DNA of 12,047 nucleotides. It comes from Thermodesulfovibrionales bacterium (GTDB lineage Bacteria; Nitrospirota; Thermodesulfovibrionia; Thermodesulfovibrionales; SM23-35). The stretch is taken from assembly GCA_020062205.1 (NCBI GenBank), contig JAGUWT010000137.1:1-12047 (forward strand), given 5' to 3'. The translations under genes and the position numbers were made by a program. This document shows, in pieces, positions 7,242 to 12,047 of the stretch; position 1 is the first letter of the stretch; every line of letters begins with the position of its first letter. The notes beneath the pieces were generated by a model. The model saw nothing but the letters and a program-made list of their open reading frames with translations. It was not told the DNA's origin and searched no databases.

Positions 7242-7478
7242 ATGATTAGAGAATTAGATACAGTTGTCTTAACACATGATATTGAAGAATATGGCCTAAG
7301 ACGGGGTGATATAGGGGCGGTAGTGCATTGCTACACCGATGGCAGTGCTTTTGAGGTTGAATTTGTAACTGCCGAAGGGCGGACGATTGCAGTTCTTACG
7401 CTTACTTTAGATGATATTAGATTAATGACTAATAAAGAGATATTACATGTGCGGGAAATTGCACAACAGGCGGTTTAA
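7242..7478 (+). CDS. DUF4926 domain-containing protein
   Basis: The 78-residue protein matches the small DUF4926 family: LDTVVLTHDI (5-14), GLRRGDIGAVVH (18-29), and a FEVEFVTAEGRTIAVLTL strand region (37-54). The family forms a small beta-rich, SH3-like fold. It is often found beside small accessory proteins in toxin-antitoxin-like settings; its exact function is not established as far as I know. No recognisable partner (for example a DUF6883 gene) is adjacent here, so it appears to be an orphan. AGGAG at 7231-7235 gives a good ribosome binding site. The last eight to ten residues look like an extension beyond the domain. Immediately after the stop lies a decayed copy of the livH start. Confidence 0.8.
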   Translation: MIRELDTVVLTHDIEEYGLRRGDIGAVVHCYTDGSAFEVEFVTAEGRTIAVLTLTLDDIRLMTNKEILHVREIAQQAV

Positions 7479-7484
7479 AAATAA

Positions 7485-7544
7485 ATGTTTAATCAACCTC
7501 TCTTAAACGGCATAATTACAAGCAGTATCTATATTATTAATTAA
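7485..7544 (+). pseudogene. Remnant of a livH 5' end (duplicate)
   Basis: The ATG at 7485 begins a 19-residue frame, MFNQPLLNGIITSSIYIIN, which closely parallels the true LivH start at 9287, MFNQLLLNGIIAGSIYALI. The nucleotide match over the first 16 codons (7485-7532 versus 9287-9334) is 37 of 48 by hand, and the upstream ATAA is shared. The similarity ends near 7533 and a stop follows at 7542-7544. This is a truncated copy of the permease gene start, left by a duplication or by insertion of the accessory block between two partial copies. The start, but not the rest, survives. Confidence 0.75.
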
Positions 7545-7546
7545 TG

Positions 7547-7586
7547 TTGATGAGTTAATGAGTTGGTGAGTTTATGGGTTAATGAG
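7547..7586. repeat. Octanucleotide tandem repeat, five units (TTRATGAG type)
   Basis: Five consecutive 8-base units read TTGATGAG, TTAATGAG, TTGGTGAG, TTTATGGG and TTAATGAG. The array runs from just after the livH remnant to just before the ATG at 7588 of the first nucleotidyltransferase fragment. Two units of the same repeat (TTAATGAG, TTGATGAG) recur at 11724-11739 directly upstream of livG. Confidence 0.8.
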
Positions 7587-7587
7587 T

Positions 7588-7707
7588 ATGAAAGCAATGA
7601 TTAACAATTCAGACATTGAAGCCTTGAAACAATACTTTGAGTCCCGCAGGGATGTTGCCTTTGCTTTTTTGTTCGGGTCTCAGGCGAGGATACTATATAG
7701 ACTGTAG
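7588..7707 (+). pseudogene. Truncated MNT-type nucleotidyltransferase, copy A
   Basis: The frame from ATG 7588 (or 7597) to TAG 7705-7707 encodes about 39 residues. It contains DIEALKQYFESRRDVAFAF followed by LFGSQA, the start of the nucleotidyltransferase fold and the first part of its GSxxxG active-site motif. Full MNT antitoxins of the MntA/HepT type are about 100 residues or longer and carry an Asp pair after this motif; here the frame runs directly into heptamer repeats, so the catalytic residues are missing. It closely resembles the fragment at 8514-8618, which breaks at the same codon. Confidence 0.75.
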
Positions 7708-7757
7708 ACCATAAATAGACCAGAGACAATAGACTATAGGCTGGAGACTTTAGATAA
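7698..7757. repeat. Heptanucleotide tandem repeat (TAGACTR type)
   Basis: The segment is built of seven-base units: TAGACTG, TAGACCA, a TAAA interruption, TAGACCA, GAGACAA, TAGACTA, TAGGCTG, GAGACTT and TAGATAA. The period is clear although units vary. It begins inside the end of the truncated nucleotidyltransferase frame. A degenerate pair (TTAGCTG, TTAGACT at 8615-8628) follows the second nucleotidyltransferase fragment in the same way. Confidence 0.75.
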
Positions 7758-7790
7758 AGGTAAAGGAATAATTATTAAAAGGAAGGGCAA

Positions 7791-7946
7791 ATGGATAAAC
7801 TTTTAAAGTTAGATAAAACAGGCGATTCAAGACTTCTTAAAGAGATAAAAAAGTCATTAGGCTTGAAGCTTGATGATGAGCTTTTTTTGTTCAGCGGAAA
7901 GGATTATCTGGTAATTAAAAAGGTTCAGAGACCCTCTATGATATAA
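7791..7946 (+). CDS. Small AbrB/MazE-like protein (hypothetical)
   Basis: ATG 7791 is preceded by GGAAGGGC and opens a 51-residue frame. The sequence DKTGDSRLLKEIKKSLGLKL (9-28), then DDELFLF and DYLVIKKV, recalls the swapped-hairpin AbrB/SpoVT/MazE fold, in which a P-K-E-I-R-E-K-L-G-I-K-x-G-D-E core is followed by a short strand ending in IIKP-like residues. If so, it would be a small DNA-binding antitoxin-type protein. The match is weak because the usual G-Q-x-T-I-P strand is altered. The next gene begins 12 bases after its stop, behind a strong AAAGGAGG, so they are co-transcribed. Confidence 0.55.
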   Translation: MDKLLKLDKTGDSRLLKEIKKSLGLKLDDELFLFSGKDYLVIKKVQRPSMI

Positions 7947-7958
7947 AGGAGGATAAAA

Positions 7959-8147
7959 ATGCCTTATTTTAGTGAGTTTTATCAAGTAGAGGTTAGGGAT
8001 GAGATTGCTAAGGAATTTACTAATTCTCTTGGGGAAGTGGATGATATGATGGCTGGTCTTCATGAGATTCGGGTAAGAAGGGCTGAAAAGGAATATGACC
8101 TAAAGGCACTGGAAGAGAGAATGAGACTTTTGCAGGTTGCGAAATAG
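7959..8147 (+). CDS. Hypothetical 62-residue protein
   Basis: I do not recognise this gene. It has a very good ribosome binding site (AAAGGAGG at about 7946-7953). It encodes a small, charged, mostly helical protein: an acidic middle part with a Met-Met pair (GEVDDMMAG at 25-33) and a C-terminal Arg/Glu/Lys-rich helix (about 36-59) likely to form a coiled coil. No membrane segment or catalytic motif is visible. It lies 12 bases after the AbrB-like gene and overlaps the likely TTG start of the next gene by 11 bases, which fits a small accessory operon. It might be an antitoxin or adaptor for the protein that follows; this is only inferred from position and size. Confidence 0.6.
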   Translation: MPYFSEFYQVEVRDEIAKEFTNSLGEVDDMMAGLHEIRVRRAEKEYDLKALEERMRLLQVAK

Positions 8148-8517
8148 ATCTTTTAAATCCCGCAAAGACATTACATTTTTAATGCAAAACCTTAAATCTC
8201 TTTACAAAGAAACAAAAGAGAAATTTGACAGCCTTGAAAAAAAACTCATTGATTGCTATATCGCCTTTTTAAGAGAAGTGGCAAGATTCTATCTGCGACA
8301 GGGCAGACGGGTGTTTTTTGAAGAGAATCGGTTTGTTCATTGGGGGGAAGGGAATTTCGGATGGCTTGTTATCGAAGGCGAGGAGGAAACCGATGAAGTT
8401 TTCAGTGAATATATCTCTGAAATTAAATTTGAACCTAAAATCAGCAAGAAAACCTTAAGCAGTTATATGGAAATCAAAGAAGATAATCTTAAGGATATAA
8501 AATATGTGATTCGATGA
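8137..8517 (+). CDS. Hypothetical 126-residue protein, possibly chimeric at its N-terminus
   Basis: I cannot assign a family. The frame can begin at TTG 8137, within the previous gene, or at ATG 8182, which would give 111 residues. The body is charged and helical at first (LKSLYKETKEKFDSLEKKL), then has an RFYLRQGRRVFFEENRFVHW segment and an acidic C-terminal half. Residues encoded at 8151-8177 (FKSRKDITF) resemble FESRRDVAF and FENRKDIAF of the two nucleotidyltransferase fragments nearby, and the DNA matches copy A at 19 of 27 positions. The extended start may therefore be read-through of a third relic, which favours ATG 8182 as the original start. The stop overlaps the ATG of the second nucleotidyltransferase fragment (ATGA). 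Confidence 0.6.
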   Translation: MRNRSFKSRKDITFLMQNLKSLYKETKEKFDSLEKKLIDCYIAFLREVARFYLRQGRRVFFEENRFVHWGEGNFGWLVIEGEEETDEVFSEYISEIKFEPKISKKTLSSYMEIKEDNLKDIKYVIR

Positions 8518-8618
8518 TTACTGATTCAGACATAAGTGCATTAAAGGATTACTTTGAAAATCGCAAGGACATTGCCTTTGCTTTTTTATTCGGCTCACAG
8601 GCGGAGGGTGGATATTAG
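8514..8618 (+). pseudogene. Truncated MNT-type nucleotidyltransferase, copy B
   Basis: ATG 8514 overlaps the previous stop by four bases and opens a 34-residue frame, with DISALKDYFENRKDIAFAF followed by LFGSQAEGG, ending at TAG 8616-8618. The GSQAEG matches the start of the nucleotidyltransferase GSxxxG motif, but the downstream Asp residues and the rest of the fold are absent. Copy A at 7588-7707 ends at the same GSQA codon. Both are followed by TAGAC-type heptamers. With only the first strand-helix unit present, this cannot be an active nucleotidyltransferase. Confidence 0.75.
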
Positions 8619-8642
8619 CTGTTAGACTAAAATGGAGGGGAT

Positions 8643-8882
8643 ATGGAATCTATAAAAGCTATAGAAGATAAAATCATTACTAAATTGAAAGACTTGCCAG
8701 AAGAGGGGAAAAAGGAAGTGCTTGAATATATTGACCATTTGAAAAGTAAAAAGAAAGAGAAGACGATGAGAGCATTAAAAAGAACGGCAGGTGGATGGAA
8801 GGGACTTATTGACGTGGAAAAATTAAAGCATGCTATTTATTCAGATAGACTTATCTCGACGAGATCAAAGGTGAAGTTTTGA
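8643..8882 (+). CDS. VapB-type antitoxin (DUF2281-like)
   Basis: The 79-residue protein sits directly upstream of a PIN-domain toxin gene and overlaps it by four bases (TTGA), the standard antitoxin-toxin order. Its N-terminal half, with LPEEGKKEVLEYIDHLKSKK (18-37), resembles the helical region of DUF2281-type antitoxins. The C-terminal part, AGGWKGLIDVEKLKHAIYSD followed by RLISTR, matches the toxin-wrapping tail common in antitoxins of this class. It should bind and neutralise the VapC ribonuclease and repress its own promoter. The GGAGG at 8634-8638 lies four bases from the ATG, slightly closer than usual. The upstream region contains degenerate heptamer repeats and no clear promoter. Confidence 0.8.
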   Translation: MESIKAIEDKIITKLKDLPEEGKKEVLEYIDHLKSKKKEKTMRALKRTAGGWKGLIDVEKLKHAIYSDRLISTRSKVKF

Positions 8883-9280
8883 AATATCTTGTTGATACAG
8901 ACTGGATTATAGACCATCTTAATGGTGTTGAGATCGTTACAAAAAAACTTGAAAAGTTTGCTGCTTTAGGCATTTGCACAAGTATAATATCTGTTGCTGA
9001 GCTTTATGAAGGTGTATACGGTGCAAAACAGTATGAAGCAAGTCTTGATGCATTGGAGACCTTTCTTGAAGGAATTACCGTGTTGCCTATTGATCAAGAT
9101 GTATGCAAAATTTTTGGAAAAGAAAGGAATAAATTACGGAAACAAGGTAATATGATCGGCGACTTTGATCTCATGATAGCTTCTCTTTGTATAAGACATA
9201 GTCTTGTTCTTTTAACAAATAATAAGAGTCATTTTGAAAGGATAGAGGCATTAAAAATTATCTCCACCCCGAAAGGTTAA
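8879..9280 (+). CDS. vapC: VapC-type PIN-domain ribonuclease toxin
   Basis: The 133-residue protein is a PIN-domain toxin, a metal-dependent RNase that typically cleaves tRNA or rRNA. Acidic active-site residues are visible: Asp6 in YLVDTD, Glu41 in VAELYEG, and Asp95/Asp97 in IGDFDLMIAS. The last position, usually TxD or TxN, is Asn114/Asn115 in TNNKSHFERI, as in many members of this subgroup. Length is normal. The TTG start overlaps the antitoxin stop by four bases, so the pair is translationally coupled. The stop at 9278-9280 is only six bases before the livH start, so the toxin-antitoxin pair is spliced closely into the transporter operon. Confidence 0.9.
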   Translation: MKYLVDTDWIIDHLNGVEIVTKKLEKFAALGICTSIISVAELYEGVYGAKQYEASLDALETFLEGITVLPIDQDVCKIFGKERNKLRKQGNMIGDFDLMIASLCIRHSLVLLTNNKSHFERIEALKIISTPKG

Positions 9281-9286
9281 GAATAA

Positions 9287-10167
9287 ATGTTTAACCAATT
9301 ATTATTAAACGGCATTATCGCAGGCAGTATTTATGCCTTGATAGCTCTCGGTTTCACGGTTATCTATAAGACAGTCCGCTTCTTTCACTTTGCCCACGGT
9401 GTTGTCTATACAGCAGGGGCATATTTCGCCTATAGCCTTTCGATATCCTTAGGCATAAATCCTATTCTGTCTTTTTTTTTGCCTCAATCCTTTCGGCCAT
9501 CCTCGGCATAGTCATTGACAGAATAATATATCTCCCTTTAAGAAAGAGCAAAGCACCTAATCTCGTTTTTCTAATTGCCTCTTTTGGAGTATTTATCTTC
9601 ATTCAAAATTTCCTCCAACTTCTCTACGGAGCACAGATACTGACTTTAAGAACAGGGCCTGTTAAGGAAGGGCATCAAATTTTAGGTGGCGCTGTTATAA
9701 CTGATATTCAGATATTGATTTTAGCTGTTAGTTTTTTGTTGTTGGCTATCCTCTGGTTGCTTGTGGATAAGACCAAGATGGGGAAAGCAATCAGGGCAGT
9801 GGCGGATGATCCAATTGGCGCGAGTGTGTCGGGGATTTATTCTGAGAAGGTTATTCTTTATACCTTCGGAATTGGTTCTGCAGTTGCAGGAATGGCGGGC
9901 GTCCTGATCTCCCTTGAGACGAACATAGAGCCAACAATGGGCATGAATGCAGTCCTGAAAGGTATCATCGCCTCGATAATCGGAGGCATCGGAAGCATCC
10001 CTGGTGCAGTCTTGGGAGGGTTCTTTCTTGGTATTGTTGAAAACCTTGGAATATGGAAGATACAGGCAGGATGGAAGGATACAATCGCTTTTGCTGTGTT
10101 AATCATATTTTTACTATTTAAACCGGAGGGGATTTTAGGTAATAGAAAAGATAAGGACAGGTTATAA
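9287..10167 (+). pseudogene. livH: LivH-type branched-chain amino acid ABC permease, frameshifted
   Basis: LivH is one of two membrane subunits of the Leu/Ile/Val importer. The N-terminal frame from ATG 9287 carries LLLNGIIAGSIYALIALGFT and FFHFAHG, typical for LivH, but runs off-frame at a T9 run (9472-9480) and stops at 9509-9511. Reading continues cleanly in another frame from GCC at 9481 to TAA 10165-10167. That part includes LRKSKAPNLVFLIASFGV, the cytoplasmic loop KTKMGKAIRAVADDPIGASV, and GGIGSIPGAVLGG near the C-terminus. Adding one T (or removing two) would give a normal permease of about 293 residues. No other lesion is visible, so this is a recent mutation, a sequencing error, or a slippage site. 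It follows vapC by six bases and precedes hicBA. Confidence 0.9.
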
Positions 10168-10182
10168 TATTTTTAAAATATT
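10163..10182 (+). promoter_or_regulatory. Likely hicBA promoter -10 and AT-rich palindromic operator
   Basis: TATAAT, a perfect -10 hexamer, lies at 10163-10168 over the livH stop codon. It overlaps the 17-base imperfect palindrome AATATTTTTAAAATATT at 10166-10182 (8-base arms around one central base), 24 bases upstream of the hicB ATG. An internal promoter with an operator for autorepression fits the habit of HicB antitoxins. No strong -35 hexamer is seen at normal spacing. Confidence 0.45.
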
Positions 10183-10206
10183 TATGAAACATAAGGAGGC
10201 CTTGAG

Positions 10207-10440
10207 ATGGATGTAAAGAGAGAATATAGGTTCACAGTTATTATTGAGCCCTGTGAAGAAGGAGGCTATTTTGCAATGTGTCCTGCATTCCCTGGGTGTC
10301 ATGTTGAAGGTGAGACATATGAGGAAACTCTGAATGAAATGAGGGCAGCTATAGATGCCTTTGTAGAGGATTATAAACAAGAAGGGGAGCTAATACCTGA
10401 AGACGATGTAACTATTACAACACTGAAAGTAGCTGTATGA
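10207..10440 (+). CDS. hicB: HicB antitoxin
   Basis: The 77-residue protein is a short HicB family antitoxin. Its partial RNase H-like fold is recognised by YRFTVIIEPCEEGGYFAMCP (7-26), AFPGCHVEGETYEETLNEM (27-45) and the following helix with IDAFVEDYKQEGELIPEDD. It should bind HicA and block its RNase activity. It lacks a long C-terminal DNA-binding domain, so repression of its own promoter would need the short tail or the complex. A strong AAGGAGG lies at 10192-10198. Order is hicB then hicA, common though reversed from the first described locus, and the genes overlap by four bases (ATGA). Confidence 0.9.
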   Translation: MDVKREYRFTVIIEPCEEGGYFAMCPAFPGCHVEGETYEETLNEMRAAIDAFVEDYKQEGELIPEDDVTITTLKVAV

Positions 10441-10673
10441 GTCCTAAGTTCCCTGCTGTTACCTCAGACGAAGTCATAAAGGTTCTGAATAAAGTAGGCT
10501 TTAGATTTAAACGACAGTCAGGAAGCAGCCATGCTATTTATTATCGGGATGCAGACAAGAAAAGAACTAATGTCCCAATCCATAAAGGAAAGATATTAAA
10601 ACGAAAAACCTTCAAATCAATTCTCTCTGATATAGGTCTTACGATTGAAGAATTTAACGAACTCAGAAAATAA
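10437..10673 (+). CDS. hicA: HicA mRNA interferase toxin
   Basis: HicA toxins are small double-stranded RNA-binding-fold ribonucleases that cleave mRNA. This 78-residue protein has the key signature: GFRFKRQSGSSHAIYYR (21-37), with the catalytic histidine at 32, then a VPIHKGKILKRKTFKSIL segment (47-64) and a C-terminal helix with SDIGLTIEEF. All expected residues are present, so it is probably active when HicB is lost. The length is slightly above average because of the N-terminal extension MSPKFPAVTS. The start overlaps the hicB stop by four bases. The stop (10671-10673) directly abuts the livM ATG, so the toxin may affect livM translation by coupling. Confidence 0.92.
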   Translation: MSPKFPAVTSDEVIKVLNKVGFRFKRQSGSSHAIYYRDADKKRTNVPIHKGKILKRKTFKSILSDIGLTIEEFNELRK

Positions 10674-11543
10674 ATGGAATATTTTCTTCATATATTAATA
10701 ATCTCTGGCATATATATTATTCTAACCCTCAGTCTGAATCTAATTGTAGGCTTTACTGGACTTGCTGCACTTGGACACATAGCCTTTGCATGTGTCGGGG
10801 CATATACATCAAGTCTCCTTGCTCTAAATTATGGGATATCTCCATGGATTGGACTTTGGATCGGAGCCTTTATTGCCTCTTTACTCGGACTTGTCATCGG
10901 ATTTCCTTCCATAAGGCTGAAAGGGGATTATCTTGCTCTTGCAACCTTTGGATTTGGGGTTATTGTCTATTCTGTTTCTAAAAACTGGGTTGATTTAACA
11001 AGAGGGCCAATGGGGTTGCCCGGGATACCAAAATTTTCTATATTAAGCTTTGAGCTTCAGCCTGTATGGGCATATCTGATTCTGGTTATTCTCTTTGTAA
11101 TCTTTACAGCATTTGTAATCAATAGGATTGCAAACTCACCATTCGGCAGAATCCTGAAGAGCATCCGTGAGGATGAAATCGCAAGCCTATCGATCGGGAA
11201 AAATGTTAACCACTATAAGCTTATTGTCTTTGTTGTGGGAGCATTTTTTGCAGGAATCGCAGGAAGCCTTTATGCCCATTATATAACATTCATTGATCCA
11301 TCCAGCTTTACTGTAATGGAATCAATAGCAATTCTTCTCATGGTCGTCTTTGGAGGAATGGGGAGCATTAAGGGTTCTTTTATTGGTGCTTTAATACTCG
11401 TTATATTCCCTGAGATGTTGAGATTCTTAGGTATGCCAAGTTCAATAGCAGCCCCACTCAGACAGATGATTTATGGATTTCTTTTAATTGTTCTGATGCT
11501 TAAAAGGCCTCAGGGAATAATAGGAGAATATAAGTTCAAATAA
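10674..11543 (+). CDS. livM: LivM-type branched-chain amino acid ABC transporter permease
   Basis: The 289-residue protein is the second membrane subunit of the importer. Signatures are LNLIVGFTGLAALGHIAFAC (21-40), RLKGDYLALATFGFG (81-95), TRGPMGLPGIP (109-119) and the cytoplasmic coupling loop ANSPFGRILKSIREDEIASL (153-172) that contacts the ATPases. The C-terminal VVFGGMGSIKGSFIGA and RPQGIIGE are also typical. About eight to ten transmembrane helices are predicted, and the gene looks intact. The ATG follows the hicA stop with no spacer and only a weak ribosome binding site, so its translation probably depends on hicA; normally livH would be directly upstream. livG begins about 200 bases later. 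With livH broken, a complete transporter requires slippage or another permease. Confidence 0.93.
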   Translation: MEYFLHILIISGIYIILTLSLNLIVGFTGLAALGHIAFACVGAYTSSLLALNYGISPWIGLWIGAFIASLLGLVIGFPSIRLKGDYLALATFGFGVIVYSVSKNWVDLTRGPMGLPGIPKFSILSFELQPVWAYLILVILFVIFTAFVINRIANSPFGRILKSIREDEIASLSIGKNVNHYKLIVFVVGAFFAGIAGSLYAHYITFIDPSSFTVMESIAILLMVVFGGMGSIKGSFIGALILVIFPEMLRFLGMPSSIAAPLRQMIYGFLLIVLMLKRPQGIIGEYKFK

Positions 11544-11571
11544 TGAATTCATTAGTAAAGTCTCATAATTG

Positions 11572-11671
11572 GTCATTCCTGCCCCGTATCGGGGTACGGG
11601 ATAAACTCCAGCGGGAATCTAGGAAAACCAAAGAAAAGACTGGATTCCCGCTTAAGAACTGCGGGAATGAC
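11572..11671. repeat. Cruciform-forming intergenic repeat (REP/MITE-like)
   Basis: The 199-base gap between livM and livG holds a 100-base nested palindrome. The outer arms GTCATTCCTGC (11572-11582) and GCGGGAATGAC (11661-11671) pair with one mismatch. The inner arms GCGGGAATCTAG (11611-11622) and CTGGATTCCCGC (11640-11651) pair with one mismatch. CCCCG-TAT-CGGGG forms a small side hairpin at 11582-11594. GCGGGAATCCAG/GTCATTCCCGC repeats are, to my knowledge, widespread dispersed palindromes in many bacterial genomes. It should fold as a cloverleaf-like RNA in the liv transcript. Confidence 0.8.
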
Positions 11672-11723
11672 GGAAACATAAGCAATGTGGCCTTACTTTT
11701 GAACTCCTTAGTAAATAAAAGAG

Positions 11724-11739
11724 TTAATGAGTTGATGAG
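11724..11739. repeat. Two octanucleotide units before livG
   Basis: TTAATGAG and TTGATGAG lie immediately upstream of the livG ATG. The surrounding 19 bases (11721-11739) match 7552-7570 with one mismatch. The GATGAG next to the start may act as the ribosome binding site. Confidence 0.65.
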
Positions 11740-11742
11740 AAA

Positions 11743-12047
11743 ATGGCAATACTGGAAGTAAAAAATCTATCTAAAATCTTTGACGGGCTGAAGGCTGTTG
11801 ATGACTTGTCTTTTGGAGTAGAAAAAGGAACTATTACTGCTCTGATAGGTCCCAATGGTTCCGGGAAAACAGTAACGTTCAATATCATTAATGGTTTTTA
11901 TAGGCCAACAGCAGGCAAAATCTATTTCAAAGGGAAAGACATCACTAATTTTGCTCCTTTTAAAATATTCAATCTCGGTATCGGAAGGACATTCCAGAAT
12001 ATTCGATTATTTCCCCAGATGACTGTTCTTGAAAATGTATTGCTCGG
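11743..12047 (+). CDS. livG: LivG-type branched-chain amino acid ABC ATPase (partial, runs off the window)
   Basis: This is the ATP-binding subunit that powers the importer. The first 101 residues are visible: EVKNLSKIFDGLKAVDDLSF (5-24), the Walker A loop GPNGSGKT (36-43) and the Q-loop region GRTFQNIRLF (81-90) with Gln85, followed by PQMTVLENVLL. FQNIRLFP-MTVLENV is typical of LivG. The ABC signature, Walker B and the LivG C-terminal extension lie beyond the end of the window. ATG 11743 is chosen because homologous LivG proteins begin just ahead of the EVKNLSKxFxG strand and no closer start exists. It follows livM by about 200 bases, separated by the palindromic repeat. Confidence 0.93.
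   Translation, partial: MAILEVKNLSKIFDGLKAVDDLSFGVEKGTITALIGPNGSGKTVTFNIINGFYRPTAGKIYFKGKDITNFAPFKIFNLGIGRTFQNIRLFPQMTVLENVLL

Noticed and set aside
7547..7757. CRISPR array
   Set aside because: The repeats are 7-8 bases, adjacent without spacers, and no cas gene is present.
9715..10167. Separate 150-residue permease gene
   Set aside because: The ATT-type start is internal; the frame is open back to the T9 run and continues LivH, so it is the second half of the shifted livH.
11543..11761. 72-residue open frame after livM
   Set aside because: It spans the cruciform repeat and the octamer repeat and overlaps the livG start; the translated sequence looks like repeat DNA, not a protein.

Overview
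The window reads as an accessory-rich stretch of an AT-rich bacterial chromosome. The lipoprotein substrate-binding protein, the LivH/LivM/LivG-type branched-chain amino acid ABC transporter, and the abundance of small toxin-antitoxin genes and short repeats suggest an anaerobic environmental lineage such as Nitrospirota or Desulfobacterota. That placement is only an impression: no rRNA, tRNA or phylogenetic marker is present.

Positions 1-5059 hold a tightly packed plus-strand gene set. A six-helix membrane protein with a cytoplasmic coiled coil overlaps a small SpeD-family (S-adenosylmethionine decarboxylase-like) pyruvoyl protein through a GTGA junction. A DUF3326 protein follows, then a Leu/Ile/Val-type substrate-binding lipoprotein, then a two-helix membrane protein whose start lies inside the lipoprotein gene. 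No permease is adjacent. Positions 5201-6967 hold a very AT-rich pair: a divergent polyprenyl synthetase and a class I methyltransferase.

Positions 6968-9280 are a mosaic: inverted repeats, an orphan DUF4926 gene, a decayed copy of the livH 5' end, two (perhaps three) nucleotidyltransferase (MNT) fragments, 7-bp and 8-bp tandem repeats, a cassette of three small ORFs, and a VapBC-type toxin-antitoxin pair. Positions 9287-12047 hold livH (broken by a one-base shift in a T9 run), a HicBA toxin-antitoxin pair with its own likely promoter, livM, a cruciform-forming intergenic repeat, and the start of livG, which runs off the window.

The most notable points are: (i) toxin-antitoxin modules sitting almost seamlessly between liv genes, with a second eroded livH start marking a past duplication or insertion; (ii) two MNT fragments truncated at the same codon, each followed by a related TAGAC-type heptamer repeat; (iii) a SpeD-like protein that keeps the pyruvoyl serine, histidine and cysteine at exact spacing but has lost neighbouring residues, coupled to uncharacterised DUF3326 and membrane proteins, the best candidate here for an undescribed pathway.
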